This document shows positions 1 through 11,163 of a stretch of 43,694 nt of DNA, one piece after another. The first letter of the stretch is position 1. The number at the start of each line of letters is the position of its first letter. Under the pieces are notes generated by a model. The model saw nothing but the letters and a program-made list of their open reading frames with translations, was not told the origin of the DNA and searched no databases. The position numbers were made by a program, and so were the translations under genes. Where the stretch lies: NCBI GenBank assembly GCA_003233235.1, contig QILF01000039.1, forward strand, positions 1-43,694, in the 5' to 3' direction. This DNA comes from Zetaproteobacteria bacterium (lineage in GTDB: Bacteria > Pseudomonadota > Zetaproteobacteria > Mariprofundales > Mariprofundaceae).

Positions 1-1
1 G

Positions 2-169
2 GAAATACCACGTTTCCTTGCATTTTACACTATCACAAAAGAACTATTATCTCAATATATCAATGGGTTATGTGTTTTTGAGGATGGTCTAATTACTCAC
101 GCACTGCTCCGCAGTACTAACGGGGTGAATGAGCAATTCCCCGCACGGGGCTTTAACCCGCTAGATTGA
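2..169 (+). CDS. Possible 3' end of a CDS truncated by the window edge, unknown function
   Basis: Frame 2 is open for 55 codons from the window start to a TGA (...EIPRFLAFYTITKELLSQYINGLCVFEDGLITHALLRSTNGVNEQFPARGFNPLD*). No family recognised. Confidence 0.2.
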   Translation, partial: EIPRFLAFYTITKELLSQYINGLCVFEDGLITHALLRSTNGVNEQFPARGFNPLD

Positions 170-252
170 TTGCCGGTGACGGCGTGCGGCCTGACCCCGA
201 TATTCCATTGGGTGAATGGGCGAATTCGCCATGTCAAAGAGGATGGTGGATA

Positions 253-855
253 TTAGACTCTAGCCCATTTGTTACTAGAATTAAGCGGTTTTGGTAAGAA
301 GTACCCTTTAATGCAGTTTGGGTTTCTTATACATATTTGGATGTGATTTTTTTCTTTGAATCCTGCATTGGGATATAAAGTATGACCTTCCCAAAAAACA
401 CCCCGAACGGAGTCAAACTGTCGGTCACCCTTCTCCTCCATTTGACCGTGCATATATTCGAACACTGCACAATCAAGAGTTCTAAGTAGATTATCCGGCC
501 CGCCATGGTTTTTAGGCATTTCTATTTTAGCTTTTTCACAAGTTTTCCTAAGTGCTTCGTAATGCTTTTTTAGACATTGTAGGGCTTGAAAGTCTGACAG
601 GTCAAAACAACACCCAAGGTGAATCGCTGCCCCTATGACAATGGGGTCTTTTAACACCTCTTTCTTCTTTAATTCTTTCCCGAAAGCCGCAGCTCTATCG
701 GGGCTGTTTTCCCAAAAGTACATACCATGACCAAGCCAATCATAATGATTTTCACTGGGTTGAAATACTTTCCTTGGTTTATTTATTAATTCAAGACCTA
801 TTGCGCATTCACAAGCATGAAAACCTAGGATAAGGGATGGGTAATGCTTATACAA
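253..855 (-). CDS. Hypothetical protein, possible ADP-ribosyltransferase-fold (toxin/defence-like)
   Basis: 200-aa ORF with FHAC...SENHYDWLGHGMYFWE...DRAAAFG and VRGVFWEGHTLYPNAGFKEKNHIQICIRNPNCIKGYF. The His...GxGxYFWE layout resembles PARP/DUF3990-like ART proteins; fold assignment is by eye. Confidence 0.6.
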   Translation of the reverse strand: MYKHYPSLILGFHACECAIGLELINKPRKVFQPSENHYDWLGHGMYFWENSPDRAAAFGKELKKKEVLKDPIVIGAAIHLGCCFDLSDFQALQCLKKHYEALRKTCEKAKIEMPKNHGGPDNLLRTLDCAVFEYMHGQMEEKGDRQFDSVRGVFWEGHTLYPNAGFKEKNHIQICIRNPNCIKGYFLPKPLNSSNKWARV

Positions 856-864
856 GGGAAGGGC

Positions 865-1050
865 TTAGCCTTGGTAAATTTCTTTTAGCTCGCCGTTTGA
901 CTTAAGGATTCCGGCAGCAACAAGAGCCTGCACTGCCTTGTCTTGAGTTGCGGTTGTTTCCTCAACATATTCTTTAAGGTGGGTAAGGAGAATTTTTGCT
1001 TGTTCTTTACTCATGTTGGCTAACGTATATAAAGCATTCTCGAAAGTCAA
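865..1050 (-). CDS. Small protein (61 aa) directly upstream of the ART-like ORF, possible partner/antitoxin
   Basis: Complete ORF ending ~10 bp before the 253..855 start, same strand, apparent two-gene operon. Confidence 0.5.
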   Translation of the reverse strand: MTFENALYTLANMSKEQAKILLTHLKEYVEETTATQDKAVQALVAAGILKSNGELKEIYQG

Positions 1051-1180
1051 ATTTAGGCTCCCTCAAACACATTACAAATTCAGTTAGGGATACTGACATT
1101 ATTGTTTTGGCTATTGTCTAGCTAGTCGGACATCAAGCAATATCGATTAGTTTGTGCTTCTGGGTTTCAGTTGAAAACAA

Positions 1181-1207
1181 AAAAGGCTCCGCAAAGCGGA
1201 GCCTTTT
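1181..1207 (-). terminator. Rho-independent terminator after rplQ
   Basis: aaaaggctccgc-aaa-gcggagcctttt stem-loop followed on the minus strand by TTTTTTGTTTT; just past the rplQ stop. Confidence 0.85.
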
Positions 1208-1225
1208 GACTTGGAGACGGGCGAT

Positions 1226-1735
1226 TTATTTATCGTCAGCCTTGGTTTCTTCTGCCGTAGCGGCGGCTTCAGCAGCCTGTGGAGCAGTTTCGGCTTCCAC
1301 AGCCTCATCTGCCGCAATGGTTTTCTCTTCAGTCTTGGCAGCTTTAGTTTCGACCTTGGCCGCAGCCTTAGCCTCAAAACCGGCTTCAACCAATTCAATC
1401 AGTGCCATCGGTGCTGCATCGCCGACACGAAAACCGGTTTTGATGATACGCGTATAACCACCGGGACGATCAGTGAAGGATGTGGCAACGTCGTTGAAGA
1501 GACGATCTACAACCGGACGGTGGCGTAACTTGGCCAGAGCCTGACGGCGCGAATGTAAATCGCCTGACTTACCCAGAGTAATGAGTTTTTCAATGTACGG
1601 ACGCACAGCACGCGCTTTTGCCTGTGTGGTTTCGATACGACCGTGGGTAATCAGTGCCGTAGCCAGATTGGCCAGCAGCGCGCGACGGTGACCCGTCGGC
1701 AGACCCAGAGAACCATGATGTTTGCGATGGCGCAT
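1226..1735 (-). CDS. rplQ: 50S ribosomal protein L17
   Basis: [37 protein letters not shown] is the L17 N-terminus; Ala/Glu/Lys-rich C-terminal tail. Confidence 0.97.
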   Translation of the reverse strand: MRHRKHHGSLGLPTGHRRALLANLATALITHGRIETTQAKARAVRPYIEKLITLGKSGDLHSRRQALAKLRHRPVVDRLFNDVATSFTDRPGGYTRIIKTGFRVGDAAPMALIELVEAGFEAKAAAKVETKAAKTEEKTIAADEAVEAETAPQAAEAAATAEETKADDK

Positions 1736-1748
1736 AGTTAATCCCCGC

Positions 1749-2723
1749 TTATTCAGTTATGACCGGCAGATCCTGCGGCGGCCATGTTTCAATTTGCATG
1801 CCGAGATCAAGACCCATCTTGTCCAGCACTTCACGAATTTCGGTCAGCGATTTGCGTCCGAAATTCGGCGTACGCAGCATTTCCTGCTCACTACGCATGA
1901 CCAGATCGCCAACATAGAAAATATTGTCACTCTTCAGGCAATTCATTGAACGCACCGACAGATCAAGGTGATCAATCGGCTGACGCAGCAGTTCTTCAAG
2001 GTTCACTGCTGTATCAGTTTCAATTTCTTCAATTTCAACATCATCGAAATTCAGGAAAACAGCCAACTGATCATTAAGAATGGCTGCGGATTCATGAATA
2101 GCCTGCTCAGGTGACAATGCACCGTTGGTTTCCAGTTCCATAATCAGCTTGTCGTAATTTGTATTCTGGCCGACACGCGCATTTTCGACACGCGTTGCCA
2201 CACGACGAATCGGCGAAAAAGAAGCATCCACCAGCAATGTGCCAGCAGGTCGCTCGTCGGCTTCGCGATTCTGGGCCGGATCGTAACCACGACCGGATTG
2301 CACCGTCACTTCCATATGCAAATCGCCGTCTTCGTTCAAATGCACTAGAACCAAATCGGAATTAAGCACATGCACAGCACCTGAACCCTTCAATTTACCG
2401 GCAGTCACCTTGCCTGCACCTTTGGCATCAAGGCTCAGCACGTGAGTTTCATTATCATCACACTTCAAATCCAGTGCTTTCAGAGAAAGGATGATGTCCA
2501 TGACGTCTTCACGTACACCCTTGATGGTATCGAATTCATGGCTTACACCATCAATGCGCACCATGGTCACCGCAGCGCCCGGCAGCGAAGACAGCAGCAT
2601 GCGGCGCAGGCTGTTGCCAAACGTCGTGCCGAAACCGCGTTCCAGCGGCTCAAAGGTAATCTTCGCAACCCGTCCGGAGACGACTTCCTCTACGCTAACC
2701 TTGCGCGGTTTAATCAACTTCAT
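1749..2723 (-). CDS. rpoA: DNA-directed RNA polymerase subunit alpha
   Basis: [28 protein letters not shown]; alpha-CTD motif ELSVRS-like ([11 protein letters not shown]); operon position. Confidence 0.98.
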   Translation of the reverse strand: MKLIKPRKVSVEEVVSGRVAKITFEPLERGFGTTFGNSLRRMLLSSLPGAAVTMVRIDGVSHEFDTIKGVREDVMDIILSLKALDLKCDDNETHVLSLDAKGAGKVTAGKLKGSGAVHVLNSDLVLVHLNEDGDLHMEVTVQSGRGYDPAQNREADERPAGTLLVDASFSPIRRVATRVENARVGQNTNYDKLIMELETNGALSPEQAIHESAAILNDQLAVFLNFDDVEIEEIETDTAVNLEELLRQPIDHLDLSVRSMNCLKSDNIFYVGDLVMRSEQEMLRTPNFGRKSLTEIREVLDKMGLDLGMQIETWPPQDLPVITE

Positions 2724-2743
2724 ACTTGTCCCCTGTATCTGGA

Positions 2744-3376
2744 TTACTTGGAGTAAAGTTCTACGATGAGCTGTTCACGAATGGACGAATCAAGCTGGTC
2801 GCGGGCCGGAAGCTCACGAAAACTGCCCTGCTTGGTCTGCAAATCGACATCCACCCATTCGGCAATACCTTTCTGACCGGCTGCTTCAGTTGCTGCGGCA
2901 ATACGCAGATGCTCTTCAGCTTTTTTGCTAACAGCAATGCGTGCACCAACGCGTACGCGGCAGGAAGGAATATTCACGACGCTGTCATCAACCAAAATAT
3001 GCTTGTGACGCACCAACTGACGGGCTTCGGTACGCGAACTGGCCAGCCCCATGCGATAAATGATGTTGTCCAGACGCGATTCAAGCAACTGCAACAAATT
3101 CAAACCCGTCACACCCTGCATACGGTCAGCATCCTGAAAATAACGGCGAAACTGCTTTTCCTGTAAGCCGTAAATACGCTTCACCTTCTGCTTTTCACGC
3201 AACTGCAAACCATAATCGGAAGCGCGGCCCGGGCGACGGCCCTGCCCATGCATGCCCGGGGCGTACGGACGACGTTCAATCGCGCACTTATCGGAATAGC
3301 ACTTGCTTCCCTTAAGGAAGAGTTTTTCGCCTTCGCGACGGCATAACCGACACTTAGCATCTAAATAACGAGCCAT
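2744..3376 (-). CDS. rpsD: 30S ribosomal protein S4
   Basis: MARYLDAKCRLCRREGEKLFLKG; S4 domain (LLQLLESRLDNIIYRMG). Confidence 0.98.
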   Translation of the reverse strand: MARYLDAKCRLCRREGEKLFLKGSKCYSDKCAIERRPYAPGMHGQGRRPGRASDYGLQLREKQKVKRIYGLQEKQFRRYFQDADRMQGVTGLNLLQLLESRLDNIIYRMGLASSRTEARQLVRHKHILVDDSVVNIPSCRVRVGARIAVSKKAEEHLRIAAATEAAGQKGIAEWVDVDLQTKQGSFRELPARDQLDSSIREQLIVELYSK

Positions 3377-3386
3377 CTATAAACTC

Positions 3387-3776
3387 CTAAACGCGGCGCC
3401 GCTTGGGCGGGCGGCAGCCATTATGCGGAATGGGCGTAACATCGCGAATAAACGTAACGTTAAGACCGGAAGCGGAAATCGCGCGAATCGCAGACTCGCG
3501 ACCGGAACCCGGGCCACGAACAAGAACGACCACGTTTTTCACACCATGATCCATCGCCTTGCGACATGCCTCTTCGGCAGCCACCTGCGCGGCAAACGGC
3601 GTGCTTTTGCGCGAACCTTTGAAACCGGCAGCACCGCTGGTCGCCCAGCAGATAGCATTACCGGATTCATCGGTAAAACTGATAATTGTATTGTTAAACG
3701 AGGCCTTAATATGCGCAACGGCATTGGCGATGTTCTTACGGGTGCGTTTTTTCGTCCCGGTTCTTGGGCTAGCCAT
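3387..3776 (-). CDS. rpsK: 30S ribosomal protein S11
   Basis: [37 protein letters not shown]-terminal [13 protein letters not shown]. Confidence 0.98.
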   Translation of the reverse strand: MASPRTGTKKRTRKNIANAVAHIKASFNNTIISFTDESGNAICWATSGAAGFKGSRKSTPFAAQVAAEEACRKAMDHGVKNVVVLVRGPGSGRESAIRAISASGLNVTFIRDVTPIPHNGCRPPKRRRV

Positions 3777-3793
3777 AAATCCTTACCTCGTCC

Positions 3794-4162
3794 TTATTTC
3801 TTCTTGCCGGCAATTGCGCGGCGAGGACCCTTACGTGTACGAGCGTTATTTTTGCAGTGCTGTCCGCGTACGGGCAGACCTTTGCGATGACGCAAACCAC
3901 GATAACAACCGAGATCCGTCAAACGCTTGATACTCATTGAAACTTCGCGGCGGCGATCGCCCTCGACATTATAATCTTTGTCAATAATGCCACGGATTTT
4001 ATCCACTTCGGCATCACTCAAATCTTTAACACGCACATCAGAACTTACTTTAGCCTTGGCTAAAATCTGCTGCGAACTGGTCAACCCGATACCGAAAATA
4101 TAGGTCAGCGCAATTTCCACGCGCTTCTGGGTTGGAATATTTACTCCGGCAATACGTGCCAC
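3794..4162 (-). CDS. rpsM: 30S ribosomal protein S13
   Basis: [27 protein letters not shown]-terminal [16 protein letters not shown]. Confidence 0.98.
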   Translation of the reverse strand: MARIAGVNIPTQKRVEIALTYIFGIGLTSSQQILAKAKVSSDVRVKDLSDAEVDKIRGIIDKDYNVEGDRRREVSMSIKRLTDLGCYRGLRHRKGLPVRGQHCKNNARTRKGPRRAIAGKKK

Positions 4163-4272
4163 TTATGCCTCCTGTCTTTTGTTCGGCGTCAAACAACGCG
4201 AACAACATACGCCGCGCACCCCTGAAGGGCGCGCGATAGTAGCGGCGATGCAGCTCGCCTGCAAGCTCATTT

Positions 4273-4386
4273 TCAACCCTGCCGCTGTTTGTGGCGGGGG
4301 TTTTCGCAAATAATGCGAATGATGCCGCGACGTTTAATAACACGACATTTGCTACACATCTTCTTGACCGATGCTCGAACTTTCAT
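4273..4386 (-). CDS. rpmJ: 50S ribosomal protein L36 (zinc-binding type)
   Basis: Read by eye, absent from the ORF track: [37 protein letters not shown] (37 aa). Confidence 0.95.
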   Translation of the reverse strand: MKVRASVKKMCSKCRVIKRRGIIRIICENPRHKQRQG

Positions 4387-4418
4387 ATTGCCTCCTGCCC
4401 GCCAATGCGGACATTAAC

Positions 4419-4637
4419 TTACTTTTCGCGATAACTGATGCGCCCACGGGAAAGATCGTAGGGCGAAATTTCCACAGTGACCTTGTCGCCGGGCAGAATG
4501 CGAATATAATATTTACGCATCTTGCCGGAAATGGTGGCCAGCACTTCGTGATCATTTTCCAGACGAACTTTAAACATGGCGTTGGGAAGCTTTTCAACCA
4601 CTTCTCCCGACATTTCGATAATATCTTCTTTCGCCAT
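4419..4637 (-). CDS. infA: Translation initiation factor IF-1
   Basis: [56 protein letters not shown]. Confidence 0.98.
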   Translation of the reverse strand: MAKEDIIEMSGEVVEKLPNAMFKVRLENDHEVLATISGKMRKYYIRILPGDKVTVEISPYDLSRGRISYREK

Positions 4638-4684
4638 ATTCTCCTTCCGGTTTTACAATTGCAGGCTATGAATCAACCTGTTTA

Positions 4685-5335
4685 TTAGTGCATCTGTTCT
4701 AGTGCATTAATCAGGCGTTCATACACCTCGTCCATGCCTCCATCGGCATCAACCCGACAGAATGAAGAGCGATGCGCATAATAATCAAGCATGGGTGCGG
4801 TCTGCTCCTGATAAACATGCAAGCGCTGCGCAATCACATCTTCGTTATCATCGTCACGCTGATACAACTCACCGCCGCAACGATCACAACAGCCTGCTTC
4901 GCGGGGTGGTGAATAATGCCGATGAAATCCAAAACCGCAAGCCTTGCAGATTAAACGTCCACTTAATCGTTCTAACAACAGCTCCTCGGAAGCATCCAGA
5001 AACACAACCGCATCCAATGCAAAGCCGTGACGGGAAAGCATTTCATCCAACGATTCCGCTTGCGCCACATTGCGTGGAAAACCATCCAGAAGAAAGCCGT
5101 TTGAGGCATCTTCTTCAACAATCGTTTCCTCAATCATGCCGATCACCACGGCATCGGGAACCAGCTTACCTGCATCCATAAACTGTTTCGTCTGCACACC
5201 CAAAGGTGTCTGCTCGGCAACGGCCTGACGCAACATATCGCCCATGGCAATAGCTGCGATACTTTTTTCTTCAGCCAGTCGAACGCCCTGCGTCCCCTTA
5301 CCCGCGCCGGGTGGCCCGAATAAAACGATATTCAC
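4685..5335 (-). CDS. adk: Adenylate kinase with Cys4 zinc-type LID
   Basis: GPPGAGKGTQ P-loop; DGFPRN; LID with CKAC...CDRC. Confidence 0.96.
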   Translation of the reverse strand: MNIVLFGPPGAGKGTQGVRLAEEKSIAAIAMGDMLRQAVAEQTPLGVQTKQFMDAGKLVPDAVVIGMIEETIVEEDASNGFLLDGFPRNVAQAESLDEMLSRHGFALDAVVFLDASEELLLERLSGRLICKACGFGFHRHYSPPREAGCCDRCGGELYQRDDDNEDVIAQRLHVYQEQTAPMLDYYAHRSSFCRVDADGGMDEVYERLINALEQMH

Positions 5336-5338
5336 TTT

Positions 5339-6673
5339 CTAGCGTCCGGTTTTCAGACGAGCCTGCTTCATCAGCCCCTCGTATTGGTGGGACAAAAGAT
5401 GCGACTGAATCTGGCCCATCGTATCCATGGTCACCACAACCACAATCAGCAGGCTGGTACCGCCGAAATAAAACGGCACACCAAGCTCGGCAATCAACCA
5501 CTGCGGCAACAGACAAACCAACGTCACATAAGCAGCACCGACAACGGTGACTCGCGTCAGCACCGAATCAATATATTCGGCTGTTTTCTGGCCGGGACGA
5601 ATCCCGGGAATAAAACCGCCGTTTTTCTTCAAATTATCAGCCGTATCTTTGGGATTAAACACAATCGCCGTGTAAAAAAAGCAGAAAAAGACAACCAACA
5701 TAGAAAACAGCGTTAGATAAAGCCAGCCACCCGGGCTGAGCATGACTGAAATATCGCCAAGCCAGCGAAACCCATCGCTATTTTTGGTCATCTGCGCAAA
5801 AGTCGCCGGCAACAAAATAAGACTGGATGCAAAAATCGGCGGAATCACGCCTGCGGTATTCACTTTCAACGGCAGGAACGAAGCCTTGCCGCCATATAGT
5901 CGATTGCCGACCTGACGTTTGGCATATTGAATAGGTATACGCCGTTGCGCCCGCTCGAACCACACCACGATACCGGTCACGGCAATCGCCATTACGAACA
6001 GGAAGAGCACGGTAATCGCCTGAAATTCACCCGTGCGGGCCAGTTCTAACGTACCACCGACAGCTTTCGGAAGGCCTGCGACAATACCACCAAAGATAAT
6101 CAGCGAAATGCCATTGCCGATGCCGCGCTCGGTAATCTGCTCACCCAACCACATCAAGAATACCGTACCGGCGGTCAGGGTTAGAATTGTCATCAGACGA
6201 AAATCCCAACCGGGATCAATCACCACATGCTGTCCGTTGAGGGTGAAAGACTCTAAACCAATAGCAATACCTGCGGATTGGAAAAGCGCCAGAAAAACAG
6301 TGCCGTAGCGGGTATACTCAGTGATTTTGCGTCGCCCGGCCTCGCCTTCCTTCTTCAATTGCTCAAGTTTCGGAGAAACCACGGTCATCAACTGAATAAT
6401 AATAGCCGCAGAAATATACGGCATAATACCCAGTGCAAAGATGGTTAACCGACTTAGCGCACCACCGGAGAACATGTCGAACATACCCAGCATCGTGCCT
6501 TTAACCTGATTAAACATCTCCGCCAGAATAACGGCATCAATACCGGGTACAGGAATATGCGCACCCGTGCGGAAGACCACCAGCATAGCCAGTGTAAACA
6601 GAATTCTGCTTTTTAGCTCCGGAATCTTACCCACATCGGCAAGACCGGCCATTTGGTTGGCGCGACCAGACAT
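5339..6673 (-). CDS. secY: Preprotein translocase subunit SecY
   Basis: TGAHIPVPGID; ALGIMPYISAAIIIQLM; GIRPGQKTAEYID; operon position. Confidence 0.98.
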   Translation of the reverse strand: MSGRANQMAGLADVGKIPELKSRILFTLAMLVVFRTGAHIPVPGIDAVILAEMFNQVKGTMLGMFDMFSGGALSRLTIFALGIMPYISAAIIIQLMTVVSPKLEQLKKEGEAGRRKITEYTRYGTVFLALFQSAGIAIGLESFTLNGQHVVIDPGWDFRLMTILTLTAGTVFLMWLGEQITERGIGNGISLIIFGGIVAGLPKAVGGTLELARTGEFQAITVLFLFVMAIAVTGIVVWFERAQRRIPIQYAKRQVGNRLYGGKASFLPLKVNTAGVIPPIFASSLILLPATFAQMTKNSDGFRWLGDISVMLSPGGWLYLTLFSMLVVFFCFFYTAIVFNPKDTADNLKKNGGFIPGIRPGQKTAEYIDSVLTRVTVVGAAYVTLVCLLPQWLIAELGVPFYFGGTSLLIVVVVTMDTMGQIQSHLLSHQYEGLMKQARLKTGR

Positions 6674-6677
6674 CGTC

Positions 6678-7124
6678 TTAAGCCTTGGAAAGTTTCAGGC
6701 TGCCACCTGCCGCTTCAATCTTCTTGGCAGCCTGTGAAGAAGCAGCCGCAACGGCAATTTCCAGTTTCTTGGTGAGCTCTCCAGCCCCCAGAAGCTTCAC
6801 CGGGTCCACAGCATTGCGAACAAGCCCGGCATCAAAAAGCACCGCAGCATCAATATGCGCATCAACCTCAAAACGTTCAAGCTGGGCGATATTCACAAGC
6901 TGAAACTGATTGCGTGCCAACGGTGTAAAACCACGCTTCGGCACACGCTGAATCAACGGCATCTGGCCACCTTCAAAACCACGGGCAATGGTACCACCGG
7001 TACGCGACTTCTGGCCTTTATGACCACGACCGCCAGTCTTTCCCTGACCGGAGGCGACACCACAACCCAAACGCTTGCGTGACGAGCGCGAACCCTTTGT
7101 CGCTTTAATTTCATTCAGCTTCAT
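6678..7124 (-). CDS. rplO: 50S ribosomal protein L15
   Basis: RLGCGVASGQGKTGGRGHKGQKSRTGG. Confidence 0.98.
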   Translation of the reverse strand: MKLNEIKATKGSRSSRKRLGCGVASGQGKTGGRGHKGQKSRTGGTIARGFEGGQMPLIQRVPKRGFTPLARNQFQLVNIAQLERFEVDAHIDAAVLFDAGLVRNAVDPVKLLGAGELTKKLEIAVAAASSQAAKKIEAAGGSLKLSKA

Positions 7125-7136
7125 GCCTCTAACTCC

Positions 7137-7322
7137 TTAAGCTTCAATACGCACAAGATGGCAGATTTTGTTAATCATGCCACGAACGGAAGGCGTATCT
7201 TCCAGTTCAACCACCTGATTCATGCGCCGAAAACCTAGCCCGATCAGGGTCGCTTTCTGCTCTTTGGCATAACCAATACCGCTTTTAATCTGGCGGACGC
7301 GAATCGTATCTTTCTTGCTCAT
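7137..7322 (-). CDS. rpmD: 50S ribosomal protein L30
   Basis: [64 protein letters not shown]-track start at 7367 trimmed to the internal ATG. Confidence 0.94.
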   Translation of the reverse strand: MSKKDTIRVRQIKSGIGYAKEQKATLIGLGFRRMNQVVELEDTPSVRGMINKICHLVRIEA

Positions 7323-7332
7323 AACTGTTCTC

Positions 7333-7815
7333 CTACTCGCTCTTGCCGCGACGTGTCGCCACTTCACCGGGTGTTTCCAGTGATTTCAGGCCATTAAACG
7401 TGGCGCGAATCAGATTCAGCGGATTACGCGAACCCAGACATTTGGTCAGCACATCGTGAATACCAGCGGCATCCATGACAGCGCGAACGCTACTGCCGGC
7501 AATCACACCCGTACCTTCACTGGCCGGCTTGAGCATCACATTTGATGCATCCTGACGTCCAATAACTTCGTAATGCAGCGTGCTGCCGTTCTTGCGCGGC
7601 ACACTGATCAGCGAGCGTCGGGCAATCTCCGTTGCCTTACGAATCGCTTCCGGTACTTCCTTGGCTTTGGCATGTCCGAAACCGACATGCCCGTTGCCGT
7701 CGCCGACCACCATCAGAGCCGTAAAGCCCATGCGGCGACCACCGGCCACGGTTTTGGCGACGCGGTTAACAAAAACCAGTTTTTCGCTCAGATCAAGTTC
7801 ATCAGCATTAATCAT
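7333..7815 (-). CDS. rpsE: 30S ribosomal protein S5
   Basis: [44 protein letters not shown]. Confidence 0.98.
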   Translation of the reverse strand: MINADELDLSEKLVFVNRVAKTVAGGRRMGFTALMVVGDGNGHVGFGHAKAKEVPEAIRKATEIARRSLISVPRKNGSTLHYEVIGRQDASNVMLKPASEGTGVIAGSSVRAVMDAAGIHDVLTKCLGSRNPLNLIRATFNGLKSLETPGEVATRRGKSE

Positions 7816-7826
7816 TCAACGTTCTC

Positions 7827-8180
7827 CTAAAACTTCAGTCCGGCTTCGCGGACAGCTTCGGCCAGCGCCTGCACGCGACCATGGTATGGAAAACGGCCAC
7901 GATCGAAGGCCACTTCCTTAATGCCCGCCTTTTTGGCGCGCTCACCCAGCAGTTTTCCTACTTTGCCGGCGGTTTCGCGGTTACCCGCACCCTTGATATC
8001 GCCTTCCACGCTGGAAGCGGTCACCAAAGTCGTACCTGCTGCATCGTCGATGACCTGAGCATAGATATGCCGGGACGAACGAAACACGCTCAAACGCAAA
8101 CGCCCGGAGGCTTTAACACGTGCACGAACACGCGTTGCTCTGCGCACTGCCGGATTTTTTTCATAACGCTTCACACTCAT
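7827..8180 (-). CDS. rplR: 50S ribosomal protein L18
   Basis: [57 protein letters not shown]. Confidence 0.98.
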   Translation of the reverse strand: MSVKRYEKNPAVRRATRVRARVKASGRLRLSVFRSSRHIYAQVIDDAAGTTLVTASSVEGDIKGAGNRETAGKVGKLLGERAKKAGIKEVAFDRGRFPYHGRVQALAEAVREAGLKF

Positions 8181-8238
8181 TCAATCACTCCCGATCTCTA
8201 TCCGTCGGATACCTGCCCGACTTAACATCTACCTAAAA

Positions 8239-8772
8239 TTAGGCCTTCTTACCTTCCTTCATCACAACATGCTCATCAATATAGCGAACACCCTTACCTT
8301 TATACGGCTCAGGCGGACGGAAAGCGCGAATTTCAGCCGCCGCCTGTCCCACCTTCTGCTTATCAATGCCACTCAGCGTAATACGCGTCTGCTCAACCTT
8401 AACGTCAACACCTTCCGGCATCTGATAGACCACAGGATGCGAAAAACCAAGAGCCAGATTCAAACTGCTGCCCTGTGCCTGCGCACGATAACCCACGCCG
8501 CGCAACTCCAGAACTTTTTCAAAACCTTTGCTGACACCGGTTATGACATTAGCCAACAGCGCACGCGCCAGACCGAATTTGGACTTCAATACCTTATTAT
8601 CCAGATTCGCACATGTAAGTTGCAGCGAATCGCCGTTCTGCTCAATGGTAATACCCGCGAACAACGGCGAACTCATTTCGCCCTTCGGACCTTTCACCGT
8701 AACGGAATCGGAAGCCAATTTCACTTCGACACCGGACGGTACAGTAATCGGTTGTTTTCCAATACGTGACAT
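8239..8772 (-). CDS. rplF: 50S ribosomal protein L6
   Basis: [34 protein letters not shown]. Confidence 0.98.
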   Translation of the reverse strand: MSRIGKQPITVPSGVEVKLASDSVTVKGPKGEMSSPLFAGITIEQNGDSLQLTCANLDNKVLKSKFGLARALLANVITGVSKGFEKVLELRGVGYRAQAQGSSLNLALGFSHPVVYQMPEGVDVKVEQTRITLSGIDKQKVGQAAAEIRAFRPPEPYKGKGVRYIDEHVVMKEGKKA

Positions 8773-8779
8773 ACTTACC

Positions 8780-9175
8780 TCAAAATACCGTACAAAGAAT
8801 TTCGCCGCCCAGATGCGCTTCGCGCGCCTTGCGGTCGGACATCACGCCCTTGGACGTGCTGACAATCGCCATACCATAACCACTTTTTACACGTGGAAGC
8901 TCATCAGCACCAGCATAAACACGCCGACCGGATTTGGAAATACGCTTAATTTCGCGAATCACCGGTGCGCCTTCATCATCGTAGCGCAAGGTCAGACGGA
9001 GCTGACGATGACCCTTCTGATTAAAAGGTTTAACCGCCTGCACATAGCCTTCTTCCTTGAGCAATTCGGCCAGTGCCACCAAGATGTTGCTGGACGGCAT
9101 TTCTATTCTCTCTAGACCCGCGACCTGCGCATTACGAATACGCGTCAGCATGTCTGCAATTCTATCCATCATCAT
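8780..9175 (-). CDS. rpsH: 30S ribosomal protein S8
   Basis: [40 protein letters not shown]. Confidence 0.98.
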   Translation of the reverse strand: MMMDRIADMLTRIRNAQVAGLERIEMPSSNILVALAELLKEEGYVQAVKPFNQKGHRQLRLTLRYDDEGAPVIREIKRISKSGRRVYAGADELPRVKSGYGMAIVSTSKGVMSDRKAREAHLGGEILCTVF

Positions 9176-9185
9176 ATCGCTACTC

Positions 9186-9371
9186 CTACCAGCTCGACTT
9201 CTTCATGCCCGGGATTTCGCCCGACAGTGCGCGTTTGCGCAAACAAATACGGCAAATGCCGAACTTGCGATAAACGGAATGCGGTCGACCGCACAACTGG
9301 CAGCGGGTATAAGCACGCACCGCGAATTTTGGTTTCCGATTACACTTTGCAATCAATGCTTTGGTTGCCAT
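9186..9371 (-). CDS. rpsN: 30S ribosomal protein S14, short zinc-ribbon type
   Basis: 61 aa with [23 protein letters not shown] and [11 protein letters not shown]. Confidence 0.97.
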   Translation of the reverse strand: MATKALIAKCNRKPKFAVRAYTRCQLCGRPHSVYRKFGICRICLRKRALSGEIPGMKKSSW

Positions 9372-9374
9372 TGC

Positions 9375-9926
9375 CTACTCCTGTACCTGATTACGAAAAG
9401 GCATCTTGAACTGTTTAAGCAGTGCCAGACCTTCCTCGTTTGTTCCGGCGCTGGTACAAATCGTGACATCCATACCACGCACTTTATCTACTTTATCGTA
9501 TTGAATTTCCGGGAAAATAATCTGTTCTTTAATACCCAGTGAAAAATTACCCCGGCCATCGAACGATTTCGGACTGACACCCTTGAAATCACGAATACGC
9601 GGCAGTGCAATATTCACCAGACGATCAAAGAATTCCCACATACGTTCACCACGTAGCGTCACCCGGCAACCGACACCCATGTCTTCGCGCAACTTGAAGT
9701 TGGCAACCGACTTGCGAGCCTTGGTAATCACCGGCTTCTGACCTGTAATCACCGTCATATCATCAACTGCGCCGCCCAGCAGCTTGGAGTTAAGCACTGC
9801 CTCGCCGACGCCCATGTTGACAACAATTTTGGTGATTTTCGGAACCGCCATCACATTTTTGATACCCAGCTCTTTCTGCAAAGCGCCCTTGATATCACTG
9901 TTATATAATTCTCTTAAACGAGCCAT
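9375..9926 (-). CDS. rplE: 50S ribosomal protein L5
   Basis: [42 protein letters not shown]. Confidence 0.98.
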   Translation of the reverse strand: MARLRELYNSDIKGALQKELGIKNVMAVPKITKIVVNMGVGEAVLNSKLLGGAVDDMTVITGQKPVITKARKSVANFKLREDMGVGCRVTLRGERMWEFFDRLVNIALPRIRDFKGVSPKSFDGRGNFSLGIKEQIIFPEIQYDKVDKVRGMDVTICTSAGTNEEGLALLKQFKMPFRNQVQE

Positions 9927-9937
9927 GCCATTTACTC

Positions 9938-10267
9938 CTAGCTATCCAGCACTTCGCCGCATTTTTTGCAGGTACGCACCTTGCGTCCGTCTTCCAACCT
10001 CTTGATACCAAGGCGCACCCCGGTTTTGCAACTCGGGCAAAAATACTGCACGTTGGACAATGCAATTGGGGCTTCTTTCTCAATAATGCCGCCTTTGCTG
10101 TCCTGTGTCGGACGGGTGTGCCGCTTCACCATGTTTACCTTGGCTACCAGTGCCTTGTTATCTGCCGCAAGCATGCGGATCACTTTACCGCGCGCGCCCT
10201 TGTCGCGTCCGGCAATAATCATCACCTCATCATCGCGGCGAATACGTGTTGTGTACATCGAACTCAT
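9938..10267 (-). CDS. rplX: 50S ribosomal protein L24
   Basis: [26 protein letters not shown] motif; [21 protein letters not shown]. Confidence 0.97.
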   Translation of the reverse strand: MSSMYTTRIRRDDEVMIIAGRDKGARGKVIRMLAADNKALVAKVNMVKRHTRPTQDSKGGIIEKEAPIALSNVQYFCPSCKTGVRLGIKRLEDGRKVRTCKKCGEVLDS

Positions 10268-10287
10268 TCCTATCTCCTGCTTCTCGA

Positions 10288-10656
10288 CTACAGTACTTCT
10301 GGGGCCAGAGAAATAATTTTCATATATCCCTTGCCGCGCAACTCACGTGTCACAGGTCCGAAAATACGCGTCCCTACCGGTTCGCCCTGATTGGTCAGCA
10401 ACACGGCTGCATTCTGGTCAAAACGGATGGAACTACCATCGGCACGACGGAATTCTTTAGCCGTACGAACAACAACGGCCTTGGCTACCTGTCCTTTTTT
10501 CACCTTACCACCCGGAATCGCATCTTTTATCGCCACGACAATCACATCCCCAACGCGGGCATAACGCCGCTTGGAGCCGCCCAGCACCTTGATGCAGGCG
10601 ACGCGACGTGCGCCGGAATTATCGGCGACATCAAGTACTGTTTCATTCTGAATCAT
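10288..10656 (-). CDS. rplN: 50S ribosomal protein L14
   Basis: [27 protein letters not shown]. Confidence 0.98.
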   Translation of the reverse strand: MIQNETVLDVADNSGARRVACIKVLGGSKRRYARVGDVIVVAIKDAIPGGKVKKGQVAKAVVVRTAKEFRRADGSSIRFDQNAAVLLTNQGEPVGTRIFGPVTRELRGKGYMKIISLAPEVL

Positions 10657-10683
10657 CTTCTAACCCCGTTCTTCTGGTATTGT

Positions 10684-10950
10684 CTACAACTGTTCGGCGC
10701 GGGTCACGATGGATTGCAACATCCAGCGTTTGCGGGCCGACAGCGGGCGCGTCTCAATAATGCGTACGGTATCGCCAATATTGCATTCGTTGGCTTCATC
10801 ATGTGCCATATACTTCTTATGCGAACGCACCGTTTTGCGGTACTGCGGATGCAAAAATTTGCGTTCCACTTGCACGACCACGGTTTTATCAGCTTTGTTA
10901 CTCAATACCACGCCCTCAAGGACGCGCTTGTTACTTTTCTGCTCACTCAT
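10684..10950 (-). CDS. rpsQ: 30S ribosomal protein S17
   Basis: [44 protein letters not shown]. Confidence 0.97.
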   Translation of the reverse strand: MSEQKSNKRVLEGVVLSNKADKTVVVQVERKFLHPQYRKTVRSHKKYMAHDEANECNIGDTVRIIETRPLSARKRWMLQSIVTRAEQL

Positions 10951-10953
10951 GCC

Positions 10954-11163
10954 TTAAGCCCCTTGCGCCGTGCGTTCGGCGAGAATGGTTTTGATTCTGG
11001 CGATCTCACGACGCACCTGTGCCGGACGCGCCGTAGCGGTCAACTGCATGGTCGCCTGCTGAAAACGCAGCTTCATACCCTCAGCAGCCAAATCATCGAC
11101 ACGCTCATTCAAGTCGGATTCCGACATTTCGCGTAAATCTGCGGCTTTTTTCATATCGCTCAT
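10954..11163 (-). CDS. rpmC: 50S ribosomal protein L29
   Basis: [17 protein letters not shown]...[10 protein letters not shown]...[14 protein letters not shown]. Confidence 0.97.
   Translation of the reverse strand: MSDMKKAADLREMSESDLNERVDDLAAEGMKLRFQQATMQLTATARPAQVRREIARIKTILAERTAQGA

Noticed and set aside
110-240. GC-rich segment with repeated ggtgaatg-rcaattc motifs, considered as an integron attC or rRNA fragment
   Set aside because: No attC core-site pair or rRNA alignment could be supported by eye.
10246-11136. 296-aa plus-strand ORF opposite rplN/rpsQ/rpmC
   Set aside because: Antisense to three conserved ribosomal genes; no domain.
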